In this document: in pieces, positions 8,763-17,254 of the stretch
How the letters are laid out: each line of letters starts with the position of its first letter
Position numbering within the stretch: the first letter of the stretch is position 1
From: Lysinibacillus sphaericus
Lineage (GTDB): Bacteria > Bacillota > Bacilli > Bacillales_A > Planococcaceae
Direction of reading: 5' to 3'
DNA length: 64,000 nt
NCBI RefSeq assembly: GCF_002982115.1
Contig: NZ_CP019980.1
Span: 3,976,001-4,040,000, forward strand
Position numbers and translations under genes: made by a program
Notes under the pieces: model-generated
The model's database searches: none
Seen by the model: the letters and a program-made list of their open reading frames with translations, nothing else
Told to the model about the DNA's origin: nothing

Positions 8763-9176
8763 TTATTTTTTGCGTTCAGCATGATAAGTTACTTTATCAC
8801 GTTGTTCCACGCTATCACGAAACTCCTTCGCTGCCTCAAATGTGCGAAGTTCAGCCTTTAATTCATCTTGGCATTTTGTACATAATTTTCCTGTTGTCGT
8901 TAAATGGCCGCAGTTATCACATGGATAACCTAAGTTTGGGAACATTGCAGGCTGTAAACGACCTTTGCGCACCCATTTATATAATAAATCTTCTTCAGCA
9001 CCAGTTGCCTCAACAATTCGTTCTACTGTCGCAGCGCGATTTTCACGCTTGCGTAAAAAACGATAAACAATTTGATATAATTCCTCTTCAGATTGTGCAC
9101 ATTTATGACATACTTCTCTGACCCCTGTATAATTAAAAAACTCATTACACTTTGGACAATTTCGAACCTCAGCCAT
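8763..9176 (-). CDS. yvyF: YvyF-like flagellar operon zinc-ribbon protein
   Basis: A 137-residue cytoplasmic protein with two cysteine-rich ends: CPKCNEF and CHKC in the first 27 residues and CDNCGHL with CTKC near residues 86-104, each able to bind zinc. Between them is a helix-turn-helix-like stretch (TVERIVEATGAEEDLLYKWVRKGRL). It matches the conserved protein located between comF and flgM in Bacillales, called a flagellar operon protein; its biochemical role is not known. AGGAGGA sits before the ATG. It is followed by a terminator and then flgM. Confidence 0.88.
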   Translation of the reverse strand: MAEVRNCPKCNEFFNYTGVREVCHKCAQSEEELYQIVYRFLRKRENRAATVERIVEATGAEEDLLYKWVRKGRLQPAMFPNLGYPCDNCGHLTTTGKLCTKCQDELKAELRTFEAAKEFRDSVEQRDKVTYHAERKK

Positions 9177-9261
9177 TTTTTCTTCCTCCTCTTGCCATGA
9201 TCACTATCTAATTGTACGAATCCTAAATTCGTAATCTATTATACATGATGTGTTAGCATTT

Positions 9262-9852
9262 TCATCCATTAATTAAAGTGAAGGTTCGAACATTTCGGGC
9301 CCCCGCTTCTAGTAAAACTTGTTTGGCATGCCGTAGTGTTGTCCCTGTAGTTTTAATATCGTCAAAAAGAAGGTAATCTTTATGCATAACTTGGGCTTCT
9401 GGTATTAGACGAAAAAGCGGAGCTGATTGTATACGCTGCTCTCTATTTTTTGAACTTTGTGTTTCTACTGTTACTTTTTCTAGAAGTTGAGTAAATGAGG
9501 TATTAGCTGCTTTTAAGAGCTCCTCCGTATGGGAGAAGGTACGCTCCTTTTGCTTCATAGAATGCATAGGAATCGGTATAATTATCGCCTTTTCCTGTTT
9601 GAATCGTGCATATAACTCCTGGCGAAATACTTTAGCAAGTGCAACATCTTGTAGAAATTTATATTGATGTAAATATACTTTCATTGCATCATTATATTGA
9701 TAAAGTGCCGTTGCTGAAGTGGAACGTACAAATTGCCCTTTACACTTTTCACAAATACATGGTGGAAAGCATCTTAATAAAAGCGTTTGCCAAGAAGGCA
9801 CAAAATGCAATGGCTGTGCACATAATAAACAAAACTTATCTATTTTATTCAT
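9262..9852 (-). CDS. comFC: Late competence protein ComFC, phosphoribosyltransferase-like
   Basis: A 196-residue cytoplasmic protein. The N-terminal cysteines (C8, C11, C28, C32, C34, C37) form a probable zinc finger, and LLFDDIKTTGTT at 161-172 is the phosphoribosyl pyrophosphate-binding loop; IPIPMHSMKQKER is a second family motif. ComFC is needed for handling single-stranded DNA during transformation. Its start overlaps the end of comFA by eight bases, with AAAGAGGG upstream, so translation is coupled. The comFB gene found between comFA and comFC in Bacillus subtilis is absent here. Confidence 0.93.
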   Translation of the reverse strand: MNKIDKFCLLCAQPLHFVPSWQTLLLRCFPPCICEKCKGQFVRSTSATALYQYNDAMKVYLHQYKFLQDVALAKVFRQELYARFKQEKAIIIPIPMHSMKQKERTFSHTEELLKAANTSFTQLLEKVTVETQSSKNREQRIQSAPLFRLIPEAQVMHKDYLLFDDIKTTGTTLRHAKQVLLEAGARNVRTFTLING

Positions 9853-11212
9853 TGTTTGAACCCTCTTTATTGTTAGCTAAAATCTTCTGTCGAGCTTCAT
9901 CCATTGCCAAAGTCACTCCATGATGAAATAAAACAACTTCCCCATTCGTATAAGAAGCATGTCTTCCTACACGTCCCGCAATTTGAATAAGTGCGCTCGC
10001 TGTAAAGATTGTAGACTCTGCCCCAACAACAGCAACTTGTACATTTTTTATCGTAATACCTCGTTCTAAAATGGTTGTCGTTAGTAATCCAGGAATTTTT
10101 TCATCGCGTAACTGTAGTACTTTTTGTTTCCTCTCTGGATCTTTAGCATGTACTGCTAATATATTTGCATGTATCCTCTGAAACAATGGTATTGCCAGAT
10201 TTAGCAGTTCTACTGTCGGGAAAAATATAAGAAATGGCTCATTTTTCGCAAGTCGTTCTTCAGTCCATGCTTTGAGTTTTCGAGGAAGTTTTCCTCTCTT
10301 TATGTTTTTGTCATAGCCCCATAGCGAACAAAAATATGGCACTGGCAGTGGCTTGTGATGGTATCGATTTGGGATAAAAGAATAACTATTTTTATATTGA
10401 TTAATTAATGATTGGGAAGGTGTAGCTGTAATAAAGTATATTGGTGCATCAATTGTTTTAGCTTTTTGCACTGCTCTTTCTAATGTTGCATCATATGCAT
10501 AAGGAAATGCATCCGCTTCATCAACAATCATGACATCAAACGCTCGTTCAAAACGATACAGTTGATGAGTCGTTGCTAGAATTAGCTGTGCAAAACCAAG
10601 CTGCTTTGGCGCTCCACTATAGTACGCATGGACAATAGTTTGTGGAAAAGCTTTTTGAAAGCGCGGGAATAACTCCAATACTACATCTGTACGCGGTGCG
10701 GCAATGCACACTCGTAACCCTTTTTCTAACGCATAATGTACAGACTGAAAGAGCAACTCTGTCTTTCCAGCCCCACATACTGCATTCAATAAATGAGATT
10801 TTCCTGCTATTACACTTTCTAGTAGTTCATCGGCTGCTCGTTGTTGTTGTGCTGTCAATTGCCCGGTCCATAAAAGGGGATGCTGCTTAATTCGACATGC
10901 CTTCGGTCCTTTCCATATGAGCAAGGGTGTGCAACTGCTTACTCTGCCCATTTTCAGACAATGTCTGCAATAAACACATCGCTGCAGACATTTCGAGCAT
11001 TCATACTCAACAAAGTCATGTGGATTGTCATTATAGCAACGATTACATCTTAAGCGAGGTATTTTTTGAATACCTTCTATTATAAAAAAGTATTTTCTAT
11101 TAATAGCCTGCTCCATATCATATTTAGCAAATGGTGTATGCTCCTTTAACCAAATTCGTCCCTCATGGAAGTCTCGTAATGCGGGAGGCAACAGCCATCC
11201 TTTGTAGTTCAT
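9845..11212 (-). CDS. comFA: Competence DNA translocase ATPase ComFA
   Basis: A 455-residue DEAD-type ATPase that helps pull transforming DNA into the cytoplasm. An N-terminal zinc-binding region has C56, C59, C72, C75, C79, C82, C85 and C94; Walker A is GAGKT at 147-151 and the Walker B box is DEAD at 231-234. Later motifs FITATPS, TTTILERGITI and QIAGRVGRH are the helicase III, V and VI signatures. A GGAGC site precedes the ATG. It is co-transcribed with comFC. A degenerate 21-bp repeat cluster lies just upstream. Confidence 0.96.
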   Translation of the reverse strand: MNYKGWLLPPALRDFHEGRIWLKEHTPFAKYDMEQAINRKYFFIIEGIQKIPRLRCNRCYNDNPHDFVEYECSKCLQRCVYCRHCLKMGRVSSCTPLLIWKGPKACRIKQHPLLWTGQLTAQQQRAADELLESVIAGKSHLLNAVCGAGKTELLFQSVHYALEKGLRVCIAAPRTDVVLELFPRFQKAFPQTIVHAYYSGAPKQLGFAQLILATTHQLYRFERAFDVMIVDEADAFPYAYDATLERAVQKAKTIDAPIYFITATPSQSLINQYKNSYSFIPNRYHHKPLPVPYFCSLWGYDKNIKRGKLPRKLKAWTEERLAKNEPFLIFFPTVELLNLAIPLFQRIHANILAVHAKDPERKQKVLQLRDEKIPGLLTTTILERGITIKNVQVAVVGAESTIFTASALIQIAGRVGRHASYTNGEVVLFHHGVTLAMDEARQKILANNKEGSNNE

Positions 11213-11243
11213 GTATCTAGCTCCTTTCTTGTTGTAATATTGG

Positions 11244-11300
11244 TTTATTAGTGATTCTGCCTAATGACTGGCAATCGGTATGATTTTAATGGCGATTCTT
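11244..11300 (-). repeat. degenerate 21-bp repeat cluster (G)
   Basis: Three loosely matching units, TTTATTAGTGATT, ATGACTGGCAATC and TTTAATGGCGATTC, have their GCGATT-type cores at 11251, 11271 and 11292, spaced 20 and 21 bases. The last resembles TTTACTGGCGATTC of the cluster at 21.86 kb. It is weaker than the other clusters and could be chance. The strand given is arbitrary. Confidence 0.35.
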
Positions 11301-11321
11301 CCACTGCGCCTATTAAGCAAA

Positions 11322-11357
11322 TAAAAAAGCCCCTACAACAAGTTGTAGAGACTTTTA
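11322..11357 (-). terminator. degV terminator
   Basis: AAAAGTCTCTACAA pairs along 14 bases with TTGTAGGGGCTTTT (two G-T wobbles) and is followed on the minus strand by TTTTTT. It lies directly after the degV stop. Confidence 0.85.
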
Positions 11358-11361
11358 CTTA

Positions 11362-12204
11362 TTATTTTTTTGTCCAACCAAGACCCATTGCACCTTCACC
11401 TAAGTGCGTGCCAATAACAGGTCCGAAATAGCTTAATTTAAAGTTTACGTTCGGGTAAGTCGTAGCAAGTTGTGCTAACCATTCCTCGGCTTCTTTTTGG
11501 CAATTACCGTGAATAACTACAGCATCCATCTTGTCATACTTGTTTGCATCTTCAGCCAATAACTCTTCTGCACGCTTTAGTGCTTTCTTACGTGTACGAA
11601 TTTTTTCAAACGGTACAATGACCTTGTCCACAAAATGTAAGACAGGCTTTACTTGTAATAAGCCCCCGATTAATGCAGCTGCTGAAGACAAACGCCCTCC
11701 CCGTTGTAAGTGCGCTAAGTCATCTACAATGAAGTAAGCACGAATATACTGCTGCATGTCCGCTAATGCTGCTAGTATTTCCTGTGCTGAACAACCTTCC
11801 GCAGCCATTTCAGCCGCGCGTAGCACATAAAATCCTTGAACAGCGCAAGAAATCTCGCTGTCAAATGGATACACATCAATACCTTCCACCATTTCTCCTG
11901 CTTGGACCGCACCTTGATATGTACCACTTATACCACTCGATAAATGAATGGAAATTACTTCGTCATAATCATTTGCCAACTCTTCAAAGAGTGAGGCAAA
12001 CTCACCAATCGGTGGTTGAGTTGTTTTGGGGAATTCTTTTGCACCCCGTACTTTATCATAAAACTCAGATGCAGTAATATCTACTTCCTCTGCGAATAAC
12101 TCACCTGAAATGTTTACACTTAACGGAATCATACGAATGTTTAAGCGCGCGCGTTCTTCTGGCGTAATGTATGCAGTACTGTCTGTTACGATTGCCGTCC
12201 TCAT
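11362..12204 (-). CDS. degV: DegV family fatty-acid-binding protein
   Basis: A 280-residue DegV protein; members bind a fatty acid and act as FakB-type partners of fatty acid kinase. Visible motifs are TDSTAYI near residue 8, the ligand-loop region SSGISGTYQGA near 97, and the dipeptide-domain segment RGGRLSSAAALIGGLLQVKPVL near 168. It sits between comFA and degU, the position of yviA (degV) in Bacillus subtilis. It has no signal peptide. Which lipid it binds cannot be told from the sequence. Confidence 0.92.
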   Translation of the reverse strand: MRTAIVTDSTAYITPEERARLNIRMIPLSVNISGELFAEEVDITASEFYDKVRGAKEFPKTTQPPIGEFASLFEELANDYDEVISIHLSSGISGTYQGAVQAGEMVEGIDVYPFDSEISCAVQGFYVLRAAEMAAEGCSAQEILAALADMQQYIRAYFIVDDLAHLQRGGRLSSAAALIGGLLQVKPVLHFVDKVIVPFEKIRTRKKALKRAEELLAEDANKYDKMDAVVIHGNCQKEAEEWLAQLATTYPNVNFKLSYFGPVIGTHLGEGAMGLGWTKK

Positions 12205-12417
12205 TCATTTCCACTCTCCTATGTTCCAAGTTTACCTCAAAAAGAAATGAATGTGAATTGAATTACGAAATCTCGTAATGACGTCAGGAATTGACTTTAT
12301 CACTACAAGTTCAGTCCGTAACATACACTAGATTTCAACTTTACTTTGCCATAAGACTCAAATCTAGCGTTCATTTCACATTCATCTTCTATGTATAGTA
12401 AAGGGAATAATTTCCCC

Positions 12418-12966
12418 TTATTGATTGCCCGTGCTAGATTTAGTATCATCTCCAATATAAAAGACGCTCGTTACCTTCCACTTTCCATCTTCTTTGACAA
12501 ATACCGTTACTTGGCGTCCAGCGCTTTCATGTTCGACGTTAGTTTGAACTTGAAGTGAGTGCGTTGTCATATTGGCAAATACTTGCGCTTCATCCTCATT
12601 ATACTTCGCAATGGTCACATTTGTTACATCACGTTTCGTATCAAATTGAGCAAATACTTCATCTGCGAATACTTTCTCTTCATCATAATTAAAGCCTTTT
12701 GGATCCTTAGATATCGTGTCCATATAACGATCAATTTCTTCATCATTGAATGCGGCAATATATTCATCAAACGCCGCTAAGATTGCTTTTTCCTCATCAG
12801 CCGGCACATTTGAAGCTTTTTTAACCTCTTCGCCCATCATTTCAAAGCCTACCGTACCGTCTTCAATTACCTTTTCACGCTCTTTTGCCGTTAAATCTTC
12901 ATCTTTATTGCCACAGGCAGTTAACACTAATAAGGTTAAAACTGCTAGAATACTTTTCTTTAACAT
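12418..12966 (-). CDS. Small lipoprotein, NTF2-like (unknown function)
   Basis: A 182-residue exported lipoprotein. The signal peptide MLKKSILAVLTLLVLTAC ends in the lipobox LTAC, after which the mature protein begins GNKDEDL. The rest is acidic and ends in a strand-rich stretch (RQVTVFVKEDGKWKVTSVFYI) like that of NTF2-type DUF4878 lipoproteins; this resemblance is tentative. Two adjacent ATGs occur; the one at 12966 is seven bases from GGGAGG and is preferred over 12969. It lies between degU and degV in the same direction, but a terminator after degU suggests its own promoter. Function is unknown. Confidence 0.85.
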   Translation of the reverse strand: MLKKSILAVLTLLVLTACGNKDEDLTAKEREKVIEDGTVGFEMMGEEVKKASNVPADEEKAILAAFDEYIAAFNDEEIDRYMDTISKDPKGFNYDEEKVFADEVFAQFDTKRDVTNVTIAKYNEDEAQVFANMTTHSLQVQTNVEHESAGRQVTVFVKEDGKWKVTSVFYIGDDTKSSTGNQ

Positions 12967-13089
12967 CATAAAACCTCCCGCGCAATATTGTAGCATATAA
13001 ATGCTTAAGTAGGAATTTTGTTGCGCATTTTCAACTTTTAGGTGCTTATTTCATTAAAAGACGTCTTTCCAATAAAAATGTTGCATAAT

Positions 13090-13142
13090 AAAAAAACTGT
13101 CTTAAAAACTACTTTATCTTTTAAAGTAGCTTTTAAAAACAG
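13090..13142 (-). terminator. degSU terminator
   Basis: A long stem of about 20 bp, CTGTCTTAAAAACTACTTTA with TAAAGTAG-CTTTTAAAAACAG, is followed by TTTTTTT on the minus strand. It lies 21 bases past the degU stop. Confidence 0.85.
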
Positions 13143-13162
13143 CCTTCATCACTACTATGCAA

Positions 13163-13837
13163 TTATCGTACTTCAACCCAACCATTTTTAATAGCTGTTA
13201 CAACAGCTTGTGTACGGTCGTTTACGTTCATTTTTTGTAAAATGCTTGAAACGTGGTTTTTTACCGTTTTTTCAGAAATAAACAGTGTCTCACCAATAGT
13301 ACGGTTAGATTGTCCATCTGTAAGTAGTTGTAAAACTTCGCATTCACGTTTTGTTAATAAATGGAATGGACGGCGAATTTCTGTTTGATGGAAGTTGCCT
13401 TTGTTTTCATGCTCAGACAGGCGACGGAATTCTGCTACTAAATTTTTAGTTACTTTAGGATGTAAGTAAGAACCGCCATTTGCCACTACTTTAATCGCTT
13501 CCACGATTTCGTCTGCATCCATCTCTTTTAGCATATAGCCAAGCGCGCCTGATTTTAGTGCATGAGTTACGTATGTTTCATCATCATGAATCGATAACAT
13601 GATGACTTTAGCATCTGGAAATTCTGTAATTAAATCTGCTGTTGCCTCTACACCATTTTTACCTGGCATATTTATATCCATTAAAACAACATCTGGTTGA
13701 TTTTCCGCATATAAATTTACTACATCTGTGCCATCGTCACCTTCTGCAATTACATCAAACGTATCTTCAAAATCTAAGATACGTTTCACTCCTTCTCGGA
13801 ATAGCTGGTGATCGTCTACAATAATAATCTTCGTCAT
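13163..13837 (-). CDS. degU: Two-component response regulator DegU
   Basis: A 224-residue NarL/FixJ-type regulator. The receiver domain (1-120) has the acidic pocket D8-D9, the phospho-acceptor D54 (VLMDINMPG) and the [11 protein letters not shown] switch region. The LuxR-type helix-turn-helix is at about 155-215 ([36 protein letters not shown]). DegU controls secreted enzymes, competence, motility and biofilm genes in Bacillus. An AGGGGG site precedes the ATG. degS lies 36 bases upstream in the same unit. Confidence 0.97.
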   Translation of the reverse strand: MTKIIIVDDHQLFREGVKRILDFEDTFDVIAEGDDGTDVVNLYAENQPDVVLMDINMPGKNGVEATADLITEFPDAKVIMLSIHDDETYVTHALKSGALGYMLKEMDADEIVEAIKVVANGGSYLHPKVTKNLVAEFRRLSEHENKGNFHQTEIRRPFHLLTKRECEVLQLLTDGQSNRTIGETLFISEKTVKNHVSSILQKMNVNDRTQAVVTAIKNGWVEVR

Positions 13838-13873
13838 TAGTCTTTACCCCCTAAAATTCTGCAACACATTTCT

Positions 13874-15022
13874 TTACTTTACTTCTAACGGAATTTTAAA
13901 TAATACCGTAGTGCCTCGATTTATCTCACTTTCAATTGAGATTGTACCATTTAATATTTCAATTCGTTCTCGCATTCCTAAAATACCAAAGGAATGATCT
14001 TTCACAACTTTTTGATCGAACCCTACGCCATCATCTTTCACGACAACATTTACCGCATCGTTCAACCATTCAAGTTTCACCCAAATATCCTTACATTTCC
14101 CATGCTTCATGGCGTTTGTTACACATTCTTGCACTAAGCGAAAAATGGATACTTCATAATTCGAAGGAATACGTTGTTCTGTGCTTCTTGACTGAAAATG
14201 AATTTCTACTCCTGGATTATATTCGGTCACAGTCGACAAATATTTCTTTAATGTCGGCACAATGCCCAAATCATCCAGCGCCATAGGTCGTAAATCATAA
14301 ATGATGCGTCGCACCTCTGACAGTGCATTACGCACAGTTTTCTTCAAATCAGCAATTTCAGCTATAGCGTATTCAATGCCCTTCTCTCGATACGTTCTTT
14401 CTATTAAGTCCGTACGCATTAAGACATTGGCCATCATTTGAGCAGGTCCATCATGAATTTCTCTTGATAAACGTTTTCGCTCTTCTTCTTGTGCAGCGAT
14501 GATTCGAATACCAAAATCTTGCTTCATTTTCGCTTGTTCAAGCGCTAACCCAACATTTTTTAAATCAGACGTTAAATAATTTAAAATAACATTTACTTGA
14601 TTGACAATATGATCAGCACGTTCAATTGTATCGAGTAAGCCTCTTAAACGTCGCTCTAAATCATCTCTTTTGTCGCGAAGTTGCTTTTCTTGTGTTTTAA
14701 TGACGGAGAGCTTCAATTGAAAATCATGTGCCGTTTCATATGCATCTCTAACTTGTTCTTCGGTATAATTATCAAAAGCTTTACTCACTAACACAAGTCT
14801 TTGCTTAGCAAGCTGCGTGCTTTTTTCTAAAGCATCGCCTTCATCGATGACAATTGAAATTTGTTTTCGAACAATTTCTAGCTCTTGTTGCATATCTTCA
14901 AAGCTTCTTCGGCTTTGTTCACTTATAATGAAAATATCATCTTTAGAGCTCATAATTGTTTCTAACATTCGATTGAATACGTCATCAAGCGACTTTAAAT
15001 CGAAGGTATCATTTGAAAACAT
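13874..15022 (-). CDS. degS: Sensor histidine kinase DegS
   Basis: A 382-residue soluble kinase that phosphorylates DegU. It has no membrane segment, as usual for DegS; residues 30-170 form a coiled-coil sensor region. The phosphorylated histidine is H190 in SREIHDGPAQ, followed by the dimerisation helix, and the ATPase has N and G boxes (QECVTNAMKHG, VKDDGVGFD, FGILGMRERIE). TGGGGAG lies before the ATG at 15022. Order and spacing with degU match Bacillus subtilis. Confidence 0.97.
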   Translation of the reverse strand: MFSNDTFDLKSLDDVFNRMLETIMSSKDDIFIISEQSRRSFEDMQQELEIVRKQISIVIDEGDALEKSTQLAKQRLVLVSKAFDNYTEEQVRDAYETAHDFQLKLSVIKTQEKQLRDKRDDLERRLRGLLDTIERADHIVNQVNVILNYLTSDLKNVGLALEQAKMKQDFGIRIIAAQEEERKRLSREIHDGPAQMMANVLMRTDLIERTYREKGIEYAIAEIADLKKTVRNALSEVRRIIYDLRPMALDDLGIVPTLKKYLSTVTEYNPGVEIHFQSRSTEQRIPSNYEVSIFRLVQECVTNAMKHGKCKDIWVKLEWLNDAVNVVVKDDGVGFDQKVVKDHSFGILGMRERIEILNGTISIESEINRGTTVLFKIPLEVK

Positions 15023-15187
15023 TGTGTACTCCCCAGTCTAATGTCCTTATTATCACATAGTATTTTGAAAGACCAATTTCATAGAATCTAAGTCTAAACC
15101 TATTATAGCATCACAATGCTAAAAATTAATGCTTTTTCTTTATGAAATTTATAGCATACAACCCTATTTTAAAGGAGAATGACACTT

Positions 15188-15823
15188 ATGAGAGAGAACT
15201 ATTTAACTGTAAAAGGCTACGGAGAAAGCGAAATTATAATATCTAAATCTCGCTTTCTTACTTATATAGAACGCGCTGAAACCGAAGAGGATGCAATGAC
15301 TTTTATAGAGCGCATAAAAAAAATGCATCATAATGCGACTCATAATTGCTCTGCCTATATTATCGGCGAGCATGATCATATTCAAAAAGCGAATGATGAT
15401 GGGGAACCTAGTGGCACCGCTGGCGTCCCTATGTTAGAAGTCTTAAAAAAGCAAGGCTTAAAGGATACGGTCGTTGTCGTCACACGCTACTTCGGTGGCA
15501 TTAAATTAGGCGGCGGCGGTCTTATTCGTGCTTACGGTAAAGCAACAACAGAAGGATTACTCGCTGCACAAGTTGTCGAACGAAAACTTCATCACCTTAT
15601 GAAAATTGCAATTGACTACACATGGCTTGGAAAAGTGGAAAATGAGGTTCGCAACTCTGGATATTCTTTAGAAGAAATTAACTACTTGGAAGGTGTCGAA
15701 ATCATTGTTTCGGTGTTAAAAGAGGAAGAAGATCAGTTTCGTCATTGGATGACAGAACTTACGAATGGGCAAGCAACAATCACTTTTGAGCATGCGCAAT
15801 TTATCGAATTTATTGTGAAATAA
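15188..15823 (+). CDS. yvyE: YigZ/IMPACT family protein YvyE
   Basis: A 211-residue cytoplasmic protein of the IMPACT/YigZ family. Residues 20-135 show the conserved SRFLTYIE, THNCSAYIIG, NDDGEPSGTAG and the glycine-rich VVVTRYFGGIKLGGGGLIRAYG; the C-terminal DUF1949 ferredoxin-like domain follows. The ATG at 15188 is ten bases from GGAG, whereas an ATG at 15179 overlaps the ribosome site. Its biochemical role in bacteria is unclear. It is divergent from degS and runs into the LCP gene, as in the Bacillus chromosome. Confidence 0.93.
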   Translation: MRENYLTVKGYGESEIIISKSRFLTYIERAETEEDAMTFIERIKKMHHNATHNCSAYIIGEHDHIQKANDDGEPSGTAGVPMLEVLKKQGLKDTVVVVTRYFGGIKLGGGGLIRAYGKATTEGLLAAQVVERKLHHLMKIAIDYTWLGKVENEVRNSGYSLEEINYLEGVEIIVSVLKEEEDQFRHWMTELTNGQATITFEHAQFIEFIVK

Positions 15824-15968
15824 ATAGTTTTAATTGTCTAATCCTGAAGGTCCATAGTATAATTTTAATATTGAGCTCGCTTAATCAATTACGCCCATGT
15901 GCTAATTTGAATAAATTTTAGCTCAATTGCATAATTATTCCCAAAATCAAGAGGAGAATATACCATAT

Positions 15969-17027
15969 ATGAAAAGAACGAATGTAAAAAAGAAGAAGAG
16001 GTCTTCTAAAGCTTCTTTGATTATAAAAGTAGCATTACTTCTAGTTGCTAGTTTACTAATTTGCGTTACGGCCTATGGTGTTTATATTACAAAGCAAGCT
16101 GAACACGCAGCCAACTCAGCACATGAAGTATTAGAAGGTCGAGATGTCTCTGCTTTACGAGAAGAAAAAGTAGAACCGGTTAATGATAATGTGTCGATTT
16201 TATTTGTTGGTGTCGATGATAGTGAAAATCGTGGGCAAGGTTCTGAAAACTCACGCTCAGATGCACTGATTCTTGCAACTTTAAACAATACTACGAAAAC
16301 TATTAAAATGTTAAGTATCCCTCGTGATTCTTACGTTTATATCCCTTCAGTAGGCTATAAAGATAAAATTACTCATGCCCATGCGTTAGGTGGTACGCTT
16401 TCGACAATTGAAACGGTTGAAAAACTTTTTGATGTTCCGATTGATTACTATGTCCGCATGAACTTCAATGCGTTTATTGATGTCGTGGATGCTTTAGGTG
16501 GTATCGAAGCAGAAGTACCATATGCTCTACATGAAAAAGATGAATTTGATCGTAATACAATCAACCTCAAGCCAGGTTTACAGCATTTAAACGGTAGTCA
16601 AGCACTTGCACTTGCACGTACACGTAAGCAAGATAGCGATATCCAACGCGGTATACGTCAACAAGAAATTTTAACTGCTATCACAAATAAAGTAGCATCT
16701 GTTGATTCTATTACAAAATACGACGATGTTATTAAAGCAATCGGCGATAACATGAAGACAAATATGACATTTAGTGAAATGAAATCCTTCCTGTCTTATT
16801 TAACAAAAGGTAAGCCACGTATTGATTCATTAACATTAGAAGGTAACGACGATATGTCTACAGGTGTTTATTATTATCAATTAGACCAACAATCAGTTGA
16901 TGATGTATCTGAAATTCTTAACAACCACCTTGCAAGAAAAAAATCGTCTTCTGCTTTAACAAATAGTAATACTGATAAAGACAATGCGGCTGGCGATGAC
17001 AGTTCAACAAACGAGTCAGCACAATAA
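15969..17027 (+). CDS. tagV: LytR-CpsA-Psr (LCP) wall polymer ligase, TagV-like
   Basis: A 352-residue membrane-anchored LCP protein that attaches wall teichoic acid or secondary wall polymers to peptidoglycan. After a lysine-rich start, a single membrane segment spans about residues 20-40 (VALLLVASLLICVTAYGVYI). The LCP domain then shows SILFVGVDDS, SRSDALILATLN, MLSIPRDSYV, KITHAHALGG and ALALARTRKQDSDIQRGIRQQ, the last two holding the phosphate-binding arginines. GAGGAG lies 12 bases before the ATG. Its neighbours yvyE and tagO are the neighbours of Bacillus tagV (yvhJ). The tail after residue 325 is serine- and asparagine-rich. Confidence 0.92.
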   Translation: MKRTNVKKKKRSSKASLIIKVALLLVASLLICVTAYGVYITKQAEHAANSAHEVLEGRDVSALREEKVEPVNDNVSILFVGVDDSENRGQGSENSRSDALILATLNNTTKTIKMLSIPRDSYVYIPSVGYKDKITHAHALGGTLSTIETVEKLFDVPIDYYVRMNFNAFIDVVDALGGIEAEVPYALHEKDEFDRNTINLKPGLQHLNGSQALALARTRKQDSDIQRGIRQQEILTAITNKVASVDSITKYDDVIKAIGDNMKTNMTFSEMKSFLSYLTKGKPRIDSLTLEGNDDMSTGVYYYQLDQQSVDDVSEILNNHLARKKSSSALTNSNTDKDNAAGDDSSTNESAQ

Positions 17028-17031
17028 AAAT

Positions 17032-17078
17032 AAAAAGCCTTTCCACTATCGAAGTTTGATAGCGGAAAGGCTTTTTTT
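17032..17078 (+). terminator. terminator after the LCP gene
   Basis: AAAAAGCCTTTCC-a-CTATC pairs with GATAG-c-GGAAAGGC and is followed by TTTTTTT, four bases past the stop codon. The 21-bp repeat cluster A begins 12 bases later. Confidence 0.92.
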
Positions 17079-17090
17079 AGTATCGGGTTA

Positions 17091-17200
17091 TTTACCCGCG
17101 AAATCTGGTATTTTACCCGCGATTCATGAGGTTTTACCGGCGAAATTTGTTGTTTTACCCACGATTCACGATACTTTACCCGCGAAAACCATATTTTACT
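17091..17200 (+). repeat. 21-bp-spaced intergenic repeats, cluster A (five units plus a remnant)
   Basis: TTTACCCGCG or a close variant begins at 17091, 17112, 17133, 17154 and 17175, exactly 21 bases apart, with a decayed unit at 17195. The three bases after the core alternate between AAA and ATT from unit to unit (GCGAAA, GCGATT, GCGAAA, ACGATT, GCGAAA), while the last eight bases vary. The cluster fills the gap between the LCP-gene terminator and the oppositely oriented tagO terminator. I do not recognise the family. Confidence 0.9.
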
Positions 17201-17201
17201 G

Positions 17202-17248
17202 AAAAAAAACTGCAGACGAACTCAAATTCGAGTTTGTCTACAGCAGTT
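17202..17248 (-). terminator. tagO terminator
   Basis: On the minus strand AACTGC-tgt-AGACAAACTC pairs with GAGTTCGTCT-GCAGTT and is followed by eight T. It lies seven bases after the tagO stop. Confidence 0.85.
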
Positions 17249-17254
17249 CTTTTG

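Noticed and set aside
8657..9121. A 154-residue plus-strand frame opposite yvyF
   Set aside because: It is antisense to a conserved zinc-ribbon gene and crosses its terminator.
12262..12279. Inverted repeat ATTACGA-AATC-TCGTAAT upstream of degV
   Set aside because: Short arms and no T tract; it could be an operator but nothing else supports it.
17091..17200. A CRISPR array
   Set aside because: Repeats are short and degenerate, the variable part is only about eight bases, and there are no cas genes in the window.
16984..17202. An open frame through repeat cluster A that reads as heptads LPAKSGI, LPAIHEV, LPAKFVV
   Set aside because: 21 is a multiple of 3, so any stop-free unit gives a periodic peptide. 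The frame starts inside the LCP gene, crosses its terminator hairpin and has no ribosome site; cluster F has stops in its corresponding frame.
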